A stretch of DNA of 64,000 nucleotides from Erysipelotrichaceae bacterium (GTDB lineage: Bacteria > Bacillota_I > Bacilli_A > Erysipelotrichales > Erysipelotrichaceae), in NCBI GenBank assembly GCA_017454765.1, contig JAFTCJ010000021.1:62001-126000 (forward strand), in the 5' to 3' direction. The translations under genes were made by a program, and so were the position numbers. This document shows, one piece after another, positions 17,011-25,433 of this stretch (position 1 is the first letter of the stretch; each line of letters begins with the position of its first letter). The notes below the pieces were generated by a model. It was given only the letters and a program-made list of their open reading frames with translations. It was not told where the DNA came from and did not search any database.

Positions 17011-17106
17011 AGGGGTGAGAAGATGAAGAATTAATTTCCTTGAAACTTATTGAATCGCTTGAATAAGTTTTAGTCGTTTCTGAGCGAGGAAGGAGATTAA
17101 TTTTTT
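17011..17106 (+). promoter_or_regulatory. Translational attenuator leader of the ABC-F gene
   Basis: A strong Shine-Dalgarno AGGGGTG (17011-17017) precedes a three-codon ORF (17023-17034). The segment AAGAATTAATTTCCTT (17026-17041), covering that ORF and its stop, can pair with 17090-17105. That downstream segment begins AAGGAGATT and holds the ribosome binding site of the ABC-F gene. The helix has 16 consecutive pairs, two of them G-U. Nested inside is a perfect 9-bp hairpin, AAACTTATT 17043-17051 with AATAAGTTT 17062-17070. The layout is that of ribosome-stalling attenuators of erm and ABC-F resistance genes; the function is inferred. Confidence 0.75.
17023..17034 (+). CDS. Three-codon leader peptide MKN upstream of ABC-F
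   Basis: ATG AAG AAT TAA with AGGGGTG five bases upstream, a better ribosome binding site than most genes here have. The peptide (Met-Lys-Asn) is unlikely to act by itself; the role would be to bring a ribosome onto the attenuator helix. An antibiotic-stalled ribosome here would open the helix and free the ABC-F Shine-Dalgarno. Confidence 0.6.
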   Translation: MKN

Positions 17107-18609
17107 ATGCTTAAAACAGACCATCTTACGATTACGACATATAAAGGCAGAGTGCTGCTGAATGATTTTTCGTTTGTACTCAATAAGAAAGACAAGATCG
17201 CCCTGATCGGTGAGGAAGGGAACGGAAAATCGACCATTTTAAAGATCATAGCGGGGATCGATACCGATTCCTATGTGACATATACGGGAAAGATCATCTG
17301 TGACGAGAAGATCGGTTTCCTGCCTCAGAGCATCGAGGAGAAGTATCTCGATCTGAGTGTATCTGATTTCATTTCAAAGGAGATCGACTACAACTTCCTG
17401 TATTCGCTTTTAAAACGCATCAATATCGATCCCGAACTGATCGGTGAACGAAAGCTCAGGACGCTGTCCGGAGGAGAAAAGGTCAGGGTATCGCTGCTGA
17501 AACTGCTGTATGAACAGCCGGATATCCTTCTGCTGGATGAACCGACCAATGATCTGGATCTGAAAACGCTGATCTGGCTGGAGGAATTCATTTCCAATGC
17601 GGATCAGGCGATGATCTTCGTGTCCCATGATGAGACGCTACTGGAAAACTGTGCCCAGGGCATCCTGCATCTGGAACAGCTCAAGAGGAAGAGCGAAGCC
17701 CATATGACCTACAGCGGCTGCGGCTACAGAGAGTATTGCGAAAGCAGGGATGCGTATATCGGCAGAAACAATATGATCGCTTCCAAGGAAAAAAACGAAC
17801 TGAAGAAGCAGATGGAGCGCTGGCGGAAGATCTATCAGAAAGTCGAATACCAGCAGAAAACGATCTCCAGAGGCGATCCCCACGGAGCCCAGCTTCTGAA
17901 GAAGAAGATGCATGCGGTCAAGGCTCAGGAAAAGATCCTTGAAAACAGGAAAGAGAATCTGAGACAGAAATACGAGCCGGAAGAGGCGATCGATGTCTTT
18001 TTCGGACATGTCGACATCAATCCCAACAAGGTGATCCTCGATCTGCATCTGTATGAACTGAAGATCGAAGACAATGTGCTGAGCAGAAACATCGATCTCA
18101 AGATACTGGGCAAAGACAAGGTCTGTCTGATCGGAGACAACGGTTCGGGAAAATCGACACTGATAAAGCTGATTGCGCAGGAGCTTCTGCAAAGAGAAGA
18201 TATCAAAGCGGGGTATATGCCCCAGAATTATTATGAAGTGATGGATTATGAGCTCACGCCGGTGCAGTTTCTCTGGGACGGAGCGGATATGAAAAAAAGA
18301 GCTGAGGTGCAGTCCTGCCTCGGCGCTCTGAAGTTCACGACGGAAGAGATGGAACACAAGATCGCCGATCTTTCGGAAGGGCAGAAATGCAAGATCCTTC
18401 TGATCTCACTGATCCTGAATCAGTGCAATGTCCTGATCCTGGATGAGCCGACAAGGAATCTTTCGCCGCTGTCCAATCCGATCATCAGGAAGATACTGAA
18501 TGACTATGAGGGAACGATCATTTCCGTTTCCCATGACCGTAAATTCATCGATGAAGTAGCTGATAAAGTATATGAACTCGACATCAGCGGACTCAGACTG
18601 TGGCAGTGA
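17107..18609 (+). CDS. ABC-F family ATPase, probable ribosome protection factor
   Basis: A 500-residue soluble protein with two ATP-binding cassettes and no membrane segments. Cassette 1: Walker A GEEGNGKST at 35-43, signature LSGGEK near 120, Walker B ILLLDEPTNDLD near 140. Cassette 2: Walker A GDNGSGKST at 343-351, signature LSEGQK near 423, and an unusual Walker B/D-loop VLILDEPTRNLSP in place of DEPTNHLD. The basic interdomain linker (about 220-300) is where ABC-F proteins contact the ribosomal P-site tRNA. ABC-F proteins either tune translation or displace antibiotics from the 50S. The attenuator upstream favours the second role, but the sequence alone does not name the drug. Confidence 0.85.
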   Translation: MLKTDHLTITTYKGRVLLNDFSFVLNKKDKIALIGEEGNGKSTILKIIAGIDTDSYVTYTGKIICDEKIGFLPQSIEEKYLDLSVSDFISKEIDYNFLYSLLKRINIDPELIGERKLRTLSGGEKVRVSLLKLLYEQPDILLLDEPTNDLDLKTLIWLEEFISNADQAMIFVSHDETLLENCAQGILHLEQLKRKSEAHMTYSGCGYREYCESRDAYIGRNNMIASKEKNELKKQMERWRKIYQKVEYQQKTISRGDPHGAQLLKKKMHAVKAQEKILENRKENLRQKYEPEEAIDVFFGHVDINPNKVILDLHLYELKIEDNVLSRNIDLKILGKDKVCLIGDNGSGKSTLIKLIAQELLQREDIKAGYMPQNYYEVMDYELTPVQFLWDGADMKKRAEVQSCLGALKFTTEEMEHKIADLSEGQKCKILLISLILNQCNVLILDEPTRNLSPLSNPIIRKILNDYEGTIISVSHDRKFIDEVADKVYELDISGLRLWQ

Positions 18610-18664
18610 GTTTTGAAGTGAAAATGTGATATAATTTTAAGAGGATTTTTGGAGGATATCATCA

Positions 18665-20353
18665 GTGCAGAAAATACGTTTAATGGCACTTGGCGGTCTT
18701 GACGAAGACGGCAAGAATATGTACCTCGTGGAAATAGATGGGGATATTTTTGTATTGGACGCAGGTCTGAAGTATCCCAGTGAAAGCGAACAGCTGGGTA
18801 TCGAATACATCATCCCGGATTTTACTTATCTGATCGAACATAAAGGCAGAGTGAAGGGCATCTTCATCTCTCACGGACATGATGATGTCATGTCGGCTCT
18901 CGGCCATCTGCTGACCCAGATCGACATCGAGGTCTATGCGACAGCCCTGACAGCCAAGCTGCTGGATGAGGAATTTAAAGTACATAAACTGAAAAACAAG
19001 CATATTCATGTGATCAAACGGAACGATACATTCAAGGTAGCGGGTCATACGATCCATACCTTCCCGGTCATGCAGAGCATCGCTGACGGTGTCGGATTCG
19101 CTTTTGAAACTGATTCCGGTCTGATTGTCTATACATCGGAATTCATCTTTGACTATGACTTCCTGAATAAGGCTTTTTCGATGGACATCAATGCCTTGTC
19201 CAATCTGGGACAGAAGAATGTCCTGGTGCTGATGTCGGAGTCGACCGGATCCAAGAGGACAGGCTATACGGCGCCCAAGCACCGTATCACCGATCACATC
19301 GAACATTATTTCGAAGAGACGGACAGAAGGCTTCTGATCACGCTTTACCGTCAGAATCTTTTCAGGATCATGGAGGTCCTGGAACTGGCGGCCAAATATC
19401 ACAAGAAGGTCTTCTTCTACAACGACGAACATGTCAAACTGCTCAAGACTGTCGATGATCTGGGTTACTACAAGATCCCGCAGAACGTCATCATCTCCGG
19501 AAATGAGTTCAGCAATGACATGAAAGATGTCGTGATCGTCTTCTCCGGGTCCGGCAACCAGGTATTCAAGCTCGTGAACAACGTGGCCATCGGTGAAGAC
19601 CATCTGGTTGAGCTGCATGAATCGGACATCGTGATCATTGCATCCCCGGTCGTTCCCGGTACGGAAAAGAATGCGACCGCCATGGAAAACGACCTGTACA
19701 AGGCCGGTGTTTCCATCGTCAAGCTCAACGCCAAGGAGATCCTTTCGATGCATGCGTCGATCGAGGATCTCAAGATGATGCTTTACCTGATCAGACCGAA
19801 GTATTATCTGCCGATCAAGGGTGAATACTCCGATCTGGTATCCAATGCCGATATCGCTGTCGATATGGGCTATACACCTGACAAGATCATCATCCTGGAC
19901 AACGGACAGTTTGCGACATTAGAAGGAAGCAGACTGGCTTCCACAGGCGATCAGATCGAACTGGAAGACAAGGCCATCGATGCCTCCGACATGCGTGACG
20001 TATCCGGCATGGTGCTGAAAGACAGGGAAAAACTATCGACTGACGGCGCCATCATCTGCGGTATCGTTCTGGATTTCAAGACCAAGAAGATCATCGGCGG
20101 ACCCGATATCCAGTCCAGGGGCGTCATCTACCTTAAGGATGCCGAACATATCCTGGCGGAGATCGGAAACATCCTGATCTCGACCATTGAAAGAAATGTC
20201 GAAGAAGGTACCTATGAAAACATGCAGGTCAGGAAGGAAGCGAGGGAACAGATCTCCCGTTATGTGCTAAAATCAACAGGGAAGGCTCCGATGATCCTTC
20301 CGGCTATCGTAGAAATCAATCTGGGTGAGGAAAGTGGCAAAGAAGGCGACTAA
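18665..20353 (+). CDS. rnjB: RNase J2-like protein with degenerate active site
   Basis: A 562-residue beta-CASP metallo-beta-lactamase of the RNase J family, starting at GTG with GGAGGA eight bases upstream and a TATAAT at 18630-18635. Metal ligands are eroded: the HxHxDH motif reads HGHDDV (H70, H72, D74, but V75). The next histidine is Q137 (VMQSIADG), the TGD aspartate is E159 (TSEFIFD), and the PIHGE histidine is K385 (PIKGE). SMHAS is kept. RNase J2 next to ftsK/spoIIIE is the arrangement in Bacillus, where J2 is a weak nuclease partnering J1. This copy is probably a structural subunit. It overlaps ftsK by 29 bases. Confidence 0.88.
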   Translation: MQKIRLMALGGLDEDGKNMYLVEIDGDIFVLDAGLKYPSESEQLGIEYIIPDFTYLIEHKGRVKGIFISHGHDDVMSALGHLLTQIDIEVYATALTAKLLDEEFKVHKLKNKHIHVIKRNDTFKVAGHTIHTFPVMQSIADGVGFAFETDSGLIVYTSEFIFDYDFLNKAFSMDINALSNLGQKNVLVLMSESTGSKRTGYTAPKHRITDHIEHYFEETDRRLLITLYRQNLFRIMEVLELAAKYHKKVFFYNDEHVKLLKTVDDLGYYKIPQNVIISGNEFSNDMKDVVIVFSGSGNQVFKLVNNVAIGEDHLVELHESDIVIIASPVVPGTEKNATAMENDLYKAGVSIVKLNAKEILSMHASIEDLKMMLYLIRPKYYLPIKGEYSDLVSNADIAVDMGYTPDKIIILDNGQFATLEGSRLASTGDQIELEDKAIDASDMRDVSGMVLKDREKLSTDGAIICGIVLDFKTKKIIGGPDIQSRGVIYLKDAEHILAEIGNILISTIERNVEEGTYENMQVRKEAREQISRYVLKSTGKAPMILPAIVEINLGEESGKEGD

Positions 20354-22736
20354 GAAAAAAACAGCGAAAAAACAGGAAACAGGCAAGATCGTCTGGCTGA
20401 TCGTATCACTGCTTTGTGCGGTGCTGCTGTTTTTCACTGTCTCAAAAATGGGCCGTTTCGGCATCATCACCAACAACCTGCTGACCTATCTGCTTGGTTC
20501 GGCATATGCGGCAGTGATGCTGAGCCTGTTTGTCTACGGTCTCTATGTGCTGTTCTCCAAAGACGGAGAAGCACAATCAGCTAAAACGATCAGCGGTCTG
20601 ATCGTATTGCTTTTGAGCATCGTATTGCTGAATGCCTATATCTGTGAAGATATGGATACATTTGCTTCCTATATCCCGTATCTGAGTGAAAAGGGAAAAA
20701 TGATCCTTTCGGATGAAGTCTTAAATCATACCGGAGGTGTGCTGGGCAATCTGCTGTATCTTGTTTTCACTGTCCTGACGACCAGAAACGGAACATTGAT
20801 CATTCTGGTAACACTGTTCATTATTGCGGCGATCCTGATCGTTCCGGCAGAAACTTACCGGAACATGTTCGTATCGGCCAAGGATTACGGTTCAAAGAAG
20901 AAGGAAGAGATATCGGAAGCCCGTGAACAGAGGCGTATCGCCGCTGCCAGGGCGGAAGAGGAAAGAAAAGCCCGTCAGGCCGAAGAGATGGCAAGACTTG
21001 CCGAAGAGGAAGAAGCCAGAAGAGAAAGACAGTCTCTGCTTGCAGAGATGGCGGAAGAAAAGCCTGAAGAAGAGGAAAAGGAAGAGATCCCTGTCAGGAA
21101 GAAGCACGACGATGTGCTTTCCAAGAGTCCGACTTTCATCAATCTCAATGAGAAAGAGATCTACGGCAATGCACCGCGCAAAAAAGAGGAAGAAAAGCCG
21201 TCTGAACCGGATATCATCACCGAAAAGATCGCGGATGAGAAGCAGAAAGTGCTGCGCAGGAAGAGAAATTCTTCTGCCTACCGTCTGCCCAAACCTTACG
21301 ATGAATTCCTGGAGGCCGCATCCTCATCGTCTTCCAGCGTCAACAAGACTTCAGCTGCCGTCAAGGGCGAGAGAGTCATAGAGATATTGCAGAATTTCAA
21401 TATCGAAGCCCAGCTGCTGAATACCTATATCGGACCTTCAGTCACGAAATTCGAGATCAAACCGGATTCTTCCGTCAAGATCAACAAAATCATGAATATC
21501 TCCGACAACATCAAGATGGAACTGGCTGCCAAGGATATCCGTATCGAAGCGCCGATCCCGGGCAGGAGTGCTGTCGGTATCGAGATACCAAACGTGGAGC
21601 CCATACCGGTCAGGATGCTGGATCTGATCCGGAATATTCCGGCTGAAAAGCGCAAAGCAGAGCTGCTCTTCGCCCTGGGCAAGGACCTGATGGGCAGGCC
21701 GGTCTTCTGCGATCTGTCCAAGATGCCGCACCTGCTGATCGCCGGCGCGACCGGTTCGGGTAAGTCGGTATGTATCAACAGCATCATTATTTCTTATCTG
21801 CTTAAAACGCATCCTGATGATGTCAAACTGGTCCTGGTCGACCCCAAGAAGGTCGAATTCACGCCGTTCAAGGATATCCCGCATCTGCTTTGGCCGATCA
21901 TCGATGACCCGCAGATGGCTTCGAATATGTTAAAGAAGATCGTCGTCATCATGGAAGAGAGATACGACGCCTTTGCCAGTGTCGGTGTCAGAAATATCGA
22001 CGGCTTCAATCACTTCGTCAGTGAATACAATGCCAACCTGAAATCAGGTGAAACGCCGATGGAGAAGCTTCCGTACATGGTCGTCATCATCGATGAGTTG
22101 GCTGATCTGATGGCGATCGCAGGGAAAGACGTTGAACTTTCCATACAGCGTATCACCCAGCTTGCCAGAGCTTCCGGAATCCATCTGATCGTAGCGACGC
22201 AGAGGCCTTCCACAGACGTCATTACCGGACTGATCAAGTCAAATATCCCTTCGAGGATTTCCTTCGCTGTAGCCTCTTCCATTGACTCCAGAACGATACT
22301 GGATCAGACCGGAGCGGAAAGGCTTTTAGGAAACGGCGATATGCTGTATTATCCGCAGGGCGAGACAGCTCCGATCCGTATGCAGGGCGTCTTTGTCACT
22401 GACCGTGAGATCAGCAAGATCACATCCTACGTCAAGCAGCAGGCCAAACCGGAATATGAGGATTCCTACTATGAGTTCCTCACCAATATGAGCGGTTCGA
22501 CCGTGATGTCGGCTTCTTCAGTCAATGCCGATTCCCAGGATTCGCTCTATGACGATGTCGTGGAATTTGTCCGTTCCCAGCAGAAAGCATCGACTTCGCT
22601 GCTGCAGAGAAGGTTCGGCATCGGTTACAACCGGGCGGCCAGACTGATCGATACGCTGGAAGATAGGGGGATCATCGGTCCGGCAAACGGCTCCAAGCCA
22701 AGGGAAGTTTATCTGAAAGAAGATGAAGATGAATAG
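20325..22736 (+). CDS. ftsK: DNA translocase FtsK/SpoIIIE
   Basis: An 803-residue septal DNA pump. It has a basic N-terminus, four predicted transmembrane helices between about residues 20 and 172, and a charged Glu/Arg-rich linker at about 190-320. The alpha/beta motor follows, with Walker A GATGSGKS at 474-481 and Walker B VVIIDELADLM near 588. A C-terminal gamma winged helix lies from about 740 (QQKASTSLLQRRFGIGYNRA). It clears chromosomal DNA from the closing septum. Start is GTG at 20325 or GTG at 20334 three codons later; GGTGAGG sits between them, so the second is possible. Confidence 0.95.
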   Translation: MRKVAKKATKKKTAKKQETGKIVWLIVSLLCAVLLFFTVSKMGRFGIITNNLLTYLLGSAYAAVMLSLFVYGLYVLFSKDGEAQSAKTISGLIVLLLSIVLLNAYICEDMDTFASYIPYLSEKGKMILSDEVLNHTGGVLGNLLYLVFTVLTTRNGTLIILVTLFIIAAILIVPAETYRNMFVSAKDYGSKKKEEISEAREQRRIAAARAEEERKARQAEEMARLAEEEEARRERQSLLAEMAEEKPEEEEKEEIPVRKKHDDVLSKSPTFINLNEKEIYGNAPRKKEEEKPSEPDIITEKIADEKQKVLRRKRNSSAYRLPKPYDEFLEAASSSSSSVNKTSAAVKGERVIEILQNFNIEAQLLNTYIGPSVTKFEIKPDSSVKINKIMNISDNIKMELAAKDIRIEAPIPGRSAVGIEIPNVEPIPVRMLDLIRNIPAEKRKAELLFALGKDLMGRPVFCDLSKMPHLLIAGATGSGKSVCINSIIISYLLKTHPDDVKLVLVDPKKVEFTPFKDIPHLLWPIIDDPQMASNMLKKIVVIMEERYDAFASVGVRNIDGFNHFVSEYNANLKSGETPMEKLPYMVVIIDELADLMAIAGKDVELSIQRITQLARASGIHLIVATQRPSTDVITGLIKSNIPSRISFAVASSIDSRTILDQTGAERLLGNGDMLYYPQGETAPIRMQGVFVTDREISKITSYVKQQAKPEYEDSYYEFLTNMSGSTVMSASSVNADSQDSLYDDVVEFVRSQQKASTSLLQRRFGIGYNRAARLIDTLEDRGIIGPANGSKPREVYLKEDEDE

Positions 22737-22760
22737 CACAGTGCAAGCTGTGCTTTTTCT
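22735..22760 (+). terminator. Terminator after ftsK
   Basis: AGCACAG at 22735-22741 pairs with CTGTGCT at 22748-22754, followed by TTTTC. A second hairpin without a T run follows (CTTTCCAC 22759-22766 with GTGGGAAAG 22777-22785, one bulge); its role is unknown. Confidence 0.85.
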
Positions 22761-22869
22761 TTCCACATTTCTCCACGTGGGAAAGAGTATCAAAAGAAAA
22801 CGGAATCGGTAATTCTATCTCCTTAAGAGATGCTAGATTATTCTTGCAGGTTATATGGAAAGGAGGTAA

Positions 22870-23163
22870 ATGAACGGATTTTATCTAGTCGGACGCATCG
22901 TTGATGAACCGGAGGTTTCCGAAACTTCCACCGGACTGACACTTTGCCGTCTGAAACTATCTGTCAGCAGATCTTTCAGAGGCCAGGAGGAAAACAGTGA
23001 GATCTTTGAAGTCGTACTGTTCAAAAACCTGGCGGAACTGCATTATGAGATCGGACAGATCCTGGGGATCAGCGGAAGAATACAGGCAAACAATTTTGAT
23101 AAGGAAGGAGTAAAATACTATCACGCAAATCTCATAGGCAATTCTGTCGATTTCATCAGCTGA
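22870..23163 (+). CDS. Small single-stranded DNA-binding (OB-fold) protein
   Basis: A 97-residue OB-fold protein resembling the N-terminal core of SSB (MNGFYLVGRIVDEPEV, then CRLKLSVSRSF and FEVVLFKNLAE). It lacks the disordered acidic C-terminal tail through which SSB recruits partners, and it is shorter than replicative SSB (about 150-170 residues). It is therefore probably an accessory or PriB/SsbB-like paralogue. AAAGGAGG lies two bases before the ATG region at good strength. TGCTAGATT at 22831-22839 is a possible extended -10. A terminator follows, making it a one-gene unit. Confidence 0.75.
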   Translation: MNGFYLVGRIVDEPEVSETSTGLTLCRLKLSVSRSFRGQEENSEIFEVVLFKNLAELHYEIGQILGISGRIQANNFDKEGVKYYHANLIGNSVDFIS

Positions 23164-23168
23164 CATCG

Positions 23169-23192
23169 ATCCCTGCACGGCAGGGATTTTTT
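23169..23192 (+). terminator. Terminator after the SSB-like gene
   Basis: ATCCCTGC at 23169-23176 pairs with GCAGGGAT at 23180-23187 over a three-base loop, followed by TTTTT. Confidence 0.9.
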
Positions 23193-23217
23193 AAAGGCAA
23201 TTATGATACATCTGTAA

Positions 23218-23223
23218 TATAAT
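23218..23223 (+). promoter_or_regulatory. -10 box of ffh (leaderless)
   Basis: TATAAT ends six bases before the ffh ATG at 23230; the -35 region is weak. GAGGGT fills the gap but is too close to the start to act as a normal Shine-Dalgarno. Confidence 0.6.
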
Positions 23224-23229
23224 GAGGGT

Positions 23230-24543
23230 ATGTTTGATTCATTACAGGAAAAACTTACCAAAACACTGAGAAACGTTCAGGGAAAAGGAAAACTTTCCGA
23301 ACGCAATATGGAAGAGACTCTGAAAGAGATCAGAATCGCTCTTCTGGAATCGGATGTCAACTACAAAGTCGTCAAAGACTTTCTGGAGAAAGTCAGACAG
23401 GAATCGATCGGTCAGGATGTTCTGAATGCCGTTGAACCGGGTCAGCTTCTGGTCAAGATCGTTCACGATGAGATTATCTCTCTTCTTGGAGACGAATCCG
23501 CGGAACTCAATTTCAAAGAAAACGATCTGACGAGCATCATGATCGTCGGTCTGCAGGGTACAGGCAAGACCACCCAGGCCGCGAAACTGGCCAATTTCCT
23601 TAAGAAGAAGGGAAGAAAGCCGATCATGATCGCTGCCGACATCATCAGACCGGCAGCCATTGAACAGCTTGAGACCCTGGGAAAGCAGATCGATGTCGAA
23701 GTCTTTTCGATGGGCGTCGATGTCCCTGTACTGAAACAGGTCGAAGAAGGCATCAGATATGGCAAGGAAAAGGGTTACGATACGGCCCTGATCGATACTG
23801 CCGGACGTCTGCAGATCGATGAAGAACTCATGAACGAGCTCAAACAGATCAAGGATTTGATCCATCCGGATGAGATCCTGCTGACGGTCGATGCGATGAC
23901 CGGTCAGGATATCGTGAATGTGGCCAATGCTTTCCATGAACTGCTGGATGTGACCGGACTGATCCTGACCAAATTCGACGGTGATTCCAAGGGCGGTGCC
24001 GCCTTATCCGTAAAAGCCGTGACCGGTGTACCGATCAAGTTTACCGGAACCGGTGAAAAGATCTCCGATCTCGAGATGTTCTATCCGGACCGTCTGGCGC
24101 AGAGGATCCTGGGCATGGGCGATGTCGTTTCTTTCGTGGAAAAAGCCCAGGAAGAAATGGATATGAAGAAGGCCGAAGAGACTGCCGGCAGACTGATGGA
24201 CGGCAAATTCACGATGGATGATCTGCTCAATTCCATCGAACAGTCGAGAAAACTGGGTCCGCTTTCTTCGATCATGCGGATGATGCCGGGCATGTCGGAG
24301 ATGGCCAACGCGATCAATGATTCCGATGCCGACAACGAACTCAGGAAGATCAAGGCGATCATCCAGTCGATGACACCGGCAGAAAGAGAGGATCCTTCGA
24401 TCATGCGTTCCTCACACAAAAGAAGGATCGCCAAGGGTTCCGGCACCAGAGTGGAAGATGTCAACAAACTCTGCAACCAGTATGACAAGATGAAGAAACT
24501 GTTCAAAAACATGTCTTCGATGAAATCCATGTTCGGATTGTGA
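23230..24543 (+). CDS. ffh: Signal recognition particle protein Ffh
   Basis: A 437-residue SRP54-type GTPase that binds 4.5S/6S RNA and signal sequences and delivers nascent chains to FtsY. N domain from residue 1; G domain with G1 GLQGTGKTT near 103, DTAGR near 188 and TKFDGD near 245; and a Met-rich M domain from about 300 (SIMRMMPGM, MTPAEREDP, SHKRRIAKGSGT). Only the last stretch is short of the extra methionine/glycine tail seen in some species. In many Firmicutes ylxM precedes ffh; it is absent here. The ATG lies six bases from a TATAAT. Confidence 0.97.
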   Translation: MFDSLQEKLTKTLRNVQGKGKLSERNMEETLKEIRIALLESDVNYKVVKDFLEKVRQESIGQDVLNAVEPGQLLVKIVHDEIISLLGDESAELNFKENDLTSIMIVGLQGTGKTTQAAKLANFLKKKGRKPIMIAADIIRPAAIEQLETLGKQIDVEVFSMGVDVPVLKQVEEGIRYGKEKGYDTALIDTAGRLQIDEELMNELKQIKDLIHPDEILLTVDAMTGQDIVNVANAFHELLDVTGLILTKFDGDSKGGAALSVKAVTGVPIKFTGTGEKISDLEMFYPDRLAQRILGMGDVVSFVEKAQEEMDMKKAEETAGRLMDGKFTMDDLLNSIEQSRKLGPLSSIMRMMPGMSEMANAINDSDADNELRKIKAIIQSMTPAEREDPSIMRSSHKRRIAKGSGTRVEDVNKLCNQYDKMKKLFKNMSSMKSMFGL

Positions 24544-24544
24544 T

Positions 24545-25087
24545 ATGTGCGGACGCTATGAATTCAATGTTTCTTCTTCAAAGAAGGGGAAACAGATCAA
24601 GGAAAGAGCTGAAAAACTCAACCTCGTCTATAAGGAAGGCGAGGTTTTTCCTGATGATGACGTCTTATGCATCATACCGGTGGAATCAAAGATCGATCTG
24701 AAGGTGATGAAATGGGGCATCAGGAACAAGTCCTTTCAGATCAATGCGAGAATGGAATCCCTGGAAGATAAGATCAGCTATGCCCAGATGAAAAACAGGC
24801 GCTGTGCGATCATCTGCAACGGTTTCTATGAGTGGGATAAAAACAAGGAGAAGTATTTCTTTCATACCGATGTGGAATTCATCTATCTGGCAGCCATATT
24901 CAATGAAAAGAACGAACTTCTGATCCTGACACAGGCTGCCGATGAGGATTTCAGCAAGATCCATTCCCGCAGTCCGCTCATCATGGACCAGAAAGAGATG
25001 CTGAAGTTCATCCACAATGAGGATGCCGTGTTTTCAAAGAAAAAGCTTTCATTTGAAAAACTGGACAAAGAGATCAGATTATTTTAA
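24545..25087 (+). CDS. SRAP-domain protein (YedK/HMCES family)
   Basis: A 180-residue SOS-response-associated peptidase domain protein. Cys2 follows the initiator methionine (MCGRYEF), and the family motifs NARMESL near residue 66, CNGFYEW near 91 and IHSRSPLIM near 139 are present. SRAP proteins crosslink covalently through Cys2 to abasic sites in single-stranded DNA, protecting replication forks. The last motif normally reads HxRMP; here it is HSRSP. It begins one base after the ffh stop, so it is probably co-transcribed with ffh, an uncommon partner. It is slightly shorter than the usual 200-230 residues. Confidence 0.88.
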   Translation: MCGRYEFNVSSSKKGKQIKERAEKLNLVYKEGEVFPDDDVLCIIPVESKIDLKVMKWGIRNKSFQINARMESLEDKISYAQMKNRRCAIICNGFYEWDKNKEKYFFHTDVEFIYLAAIFNEKNELLILTQAADEDFSKIHSRSPLIMDQKEMLKFIHNEDAVFSKKKLSFEKLDKEIRLF

Positions 25088-25090
25088 GCC

Positions 25091-25124
25091 GTCAAGTAAA
25101 AATACTTGACTCTTCTTTTATTTT
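25091..25124 (+). terminator. Terminator before rpsP
   Basis: GTCAAGTA at 25091-25098 pairs with TACTTGAC at 25103-25110 over an AAAA loop, followed by TCTTCTTTTATTTT. TTGACT at 25106-25111 in the descending arm could serve as a -35 for rpsP, though no good -10 lies at standard spacing. Confidence 0.8.
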
Positions 25125-25163
25125 ATGCCATCATAGTAGAGCAGATTAAAAGAGGAGGTTATT

Positions 25164-25433
25164 ATGGTTAAACTCAGATTAAAGAGAATGGGTGCTAAGA
25201 AGGTGCCTTTCTACCGTATCGTTGCTGCTGATTCAAGAGCACGCAGAGACGGCAGAGATATCGAAACGATCGGAACTTATGATCCGACAAAGCAGCCTGC
25301 AATCGTAAATATTGACGAAGAAAAAGCACTGAACTGGCTGAACAAAGGCGCAGTTCCGACTGATACTGTTCGTTCTCTCTTAGCGAAGAACGGTACCATG
25401 CAGAAATATATCGATTCCAAGAAAAGCAAATAA
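25164..25433 (+). CDS. rpsP: Ribosomal protein S16
   Basis: An 89-residue 30S assembly protein with the typical start [20 protein letters not shown] and the IETIGTYDP motif. AGAGGAGG precedes ATG 25164. It heads the rpsP-khpA-rimM-trmD group; its stop codon overlaps the khpA ATG by one base. Confidence 0.98.
   Translation: MVKLRLKRMGAKKVPFYRIVAADSRARRDGRDIETIGTYDPTKQPAIVNIDEEKALNWLNKGAVPTDTVRSLLAKNGTMQKYIDSKKSK

Noticed and set aside
18680..19753. A 357-codon minus-strand open frame across rnjB
   Set aside because: Same reason: the + strand is a full-length RNase J-family protein; the reverse frame has composition typical of antisense translation.
22759..22785. Second hairpin after the ftsK terminator as another terminator or riboswitch
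   Set aside because: There is no T run, the stem has a bulge, and no known motif is visible in the 100 bases before the SSB-like gene.
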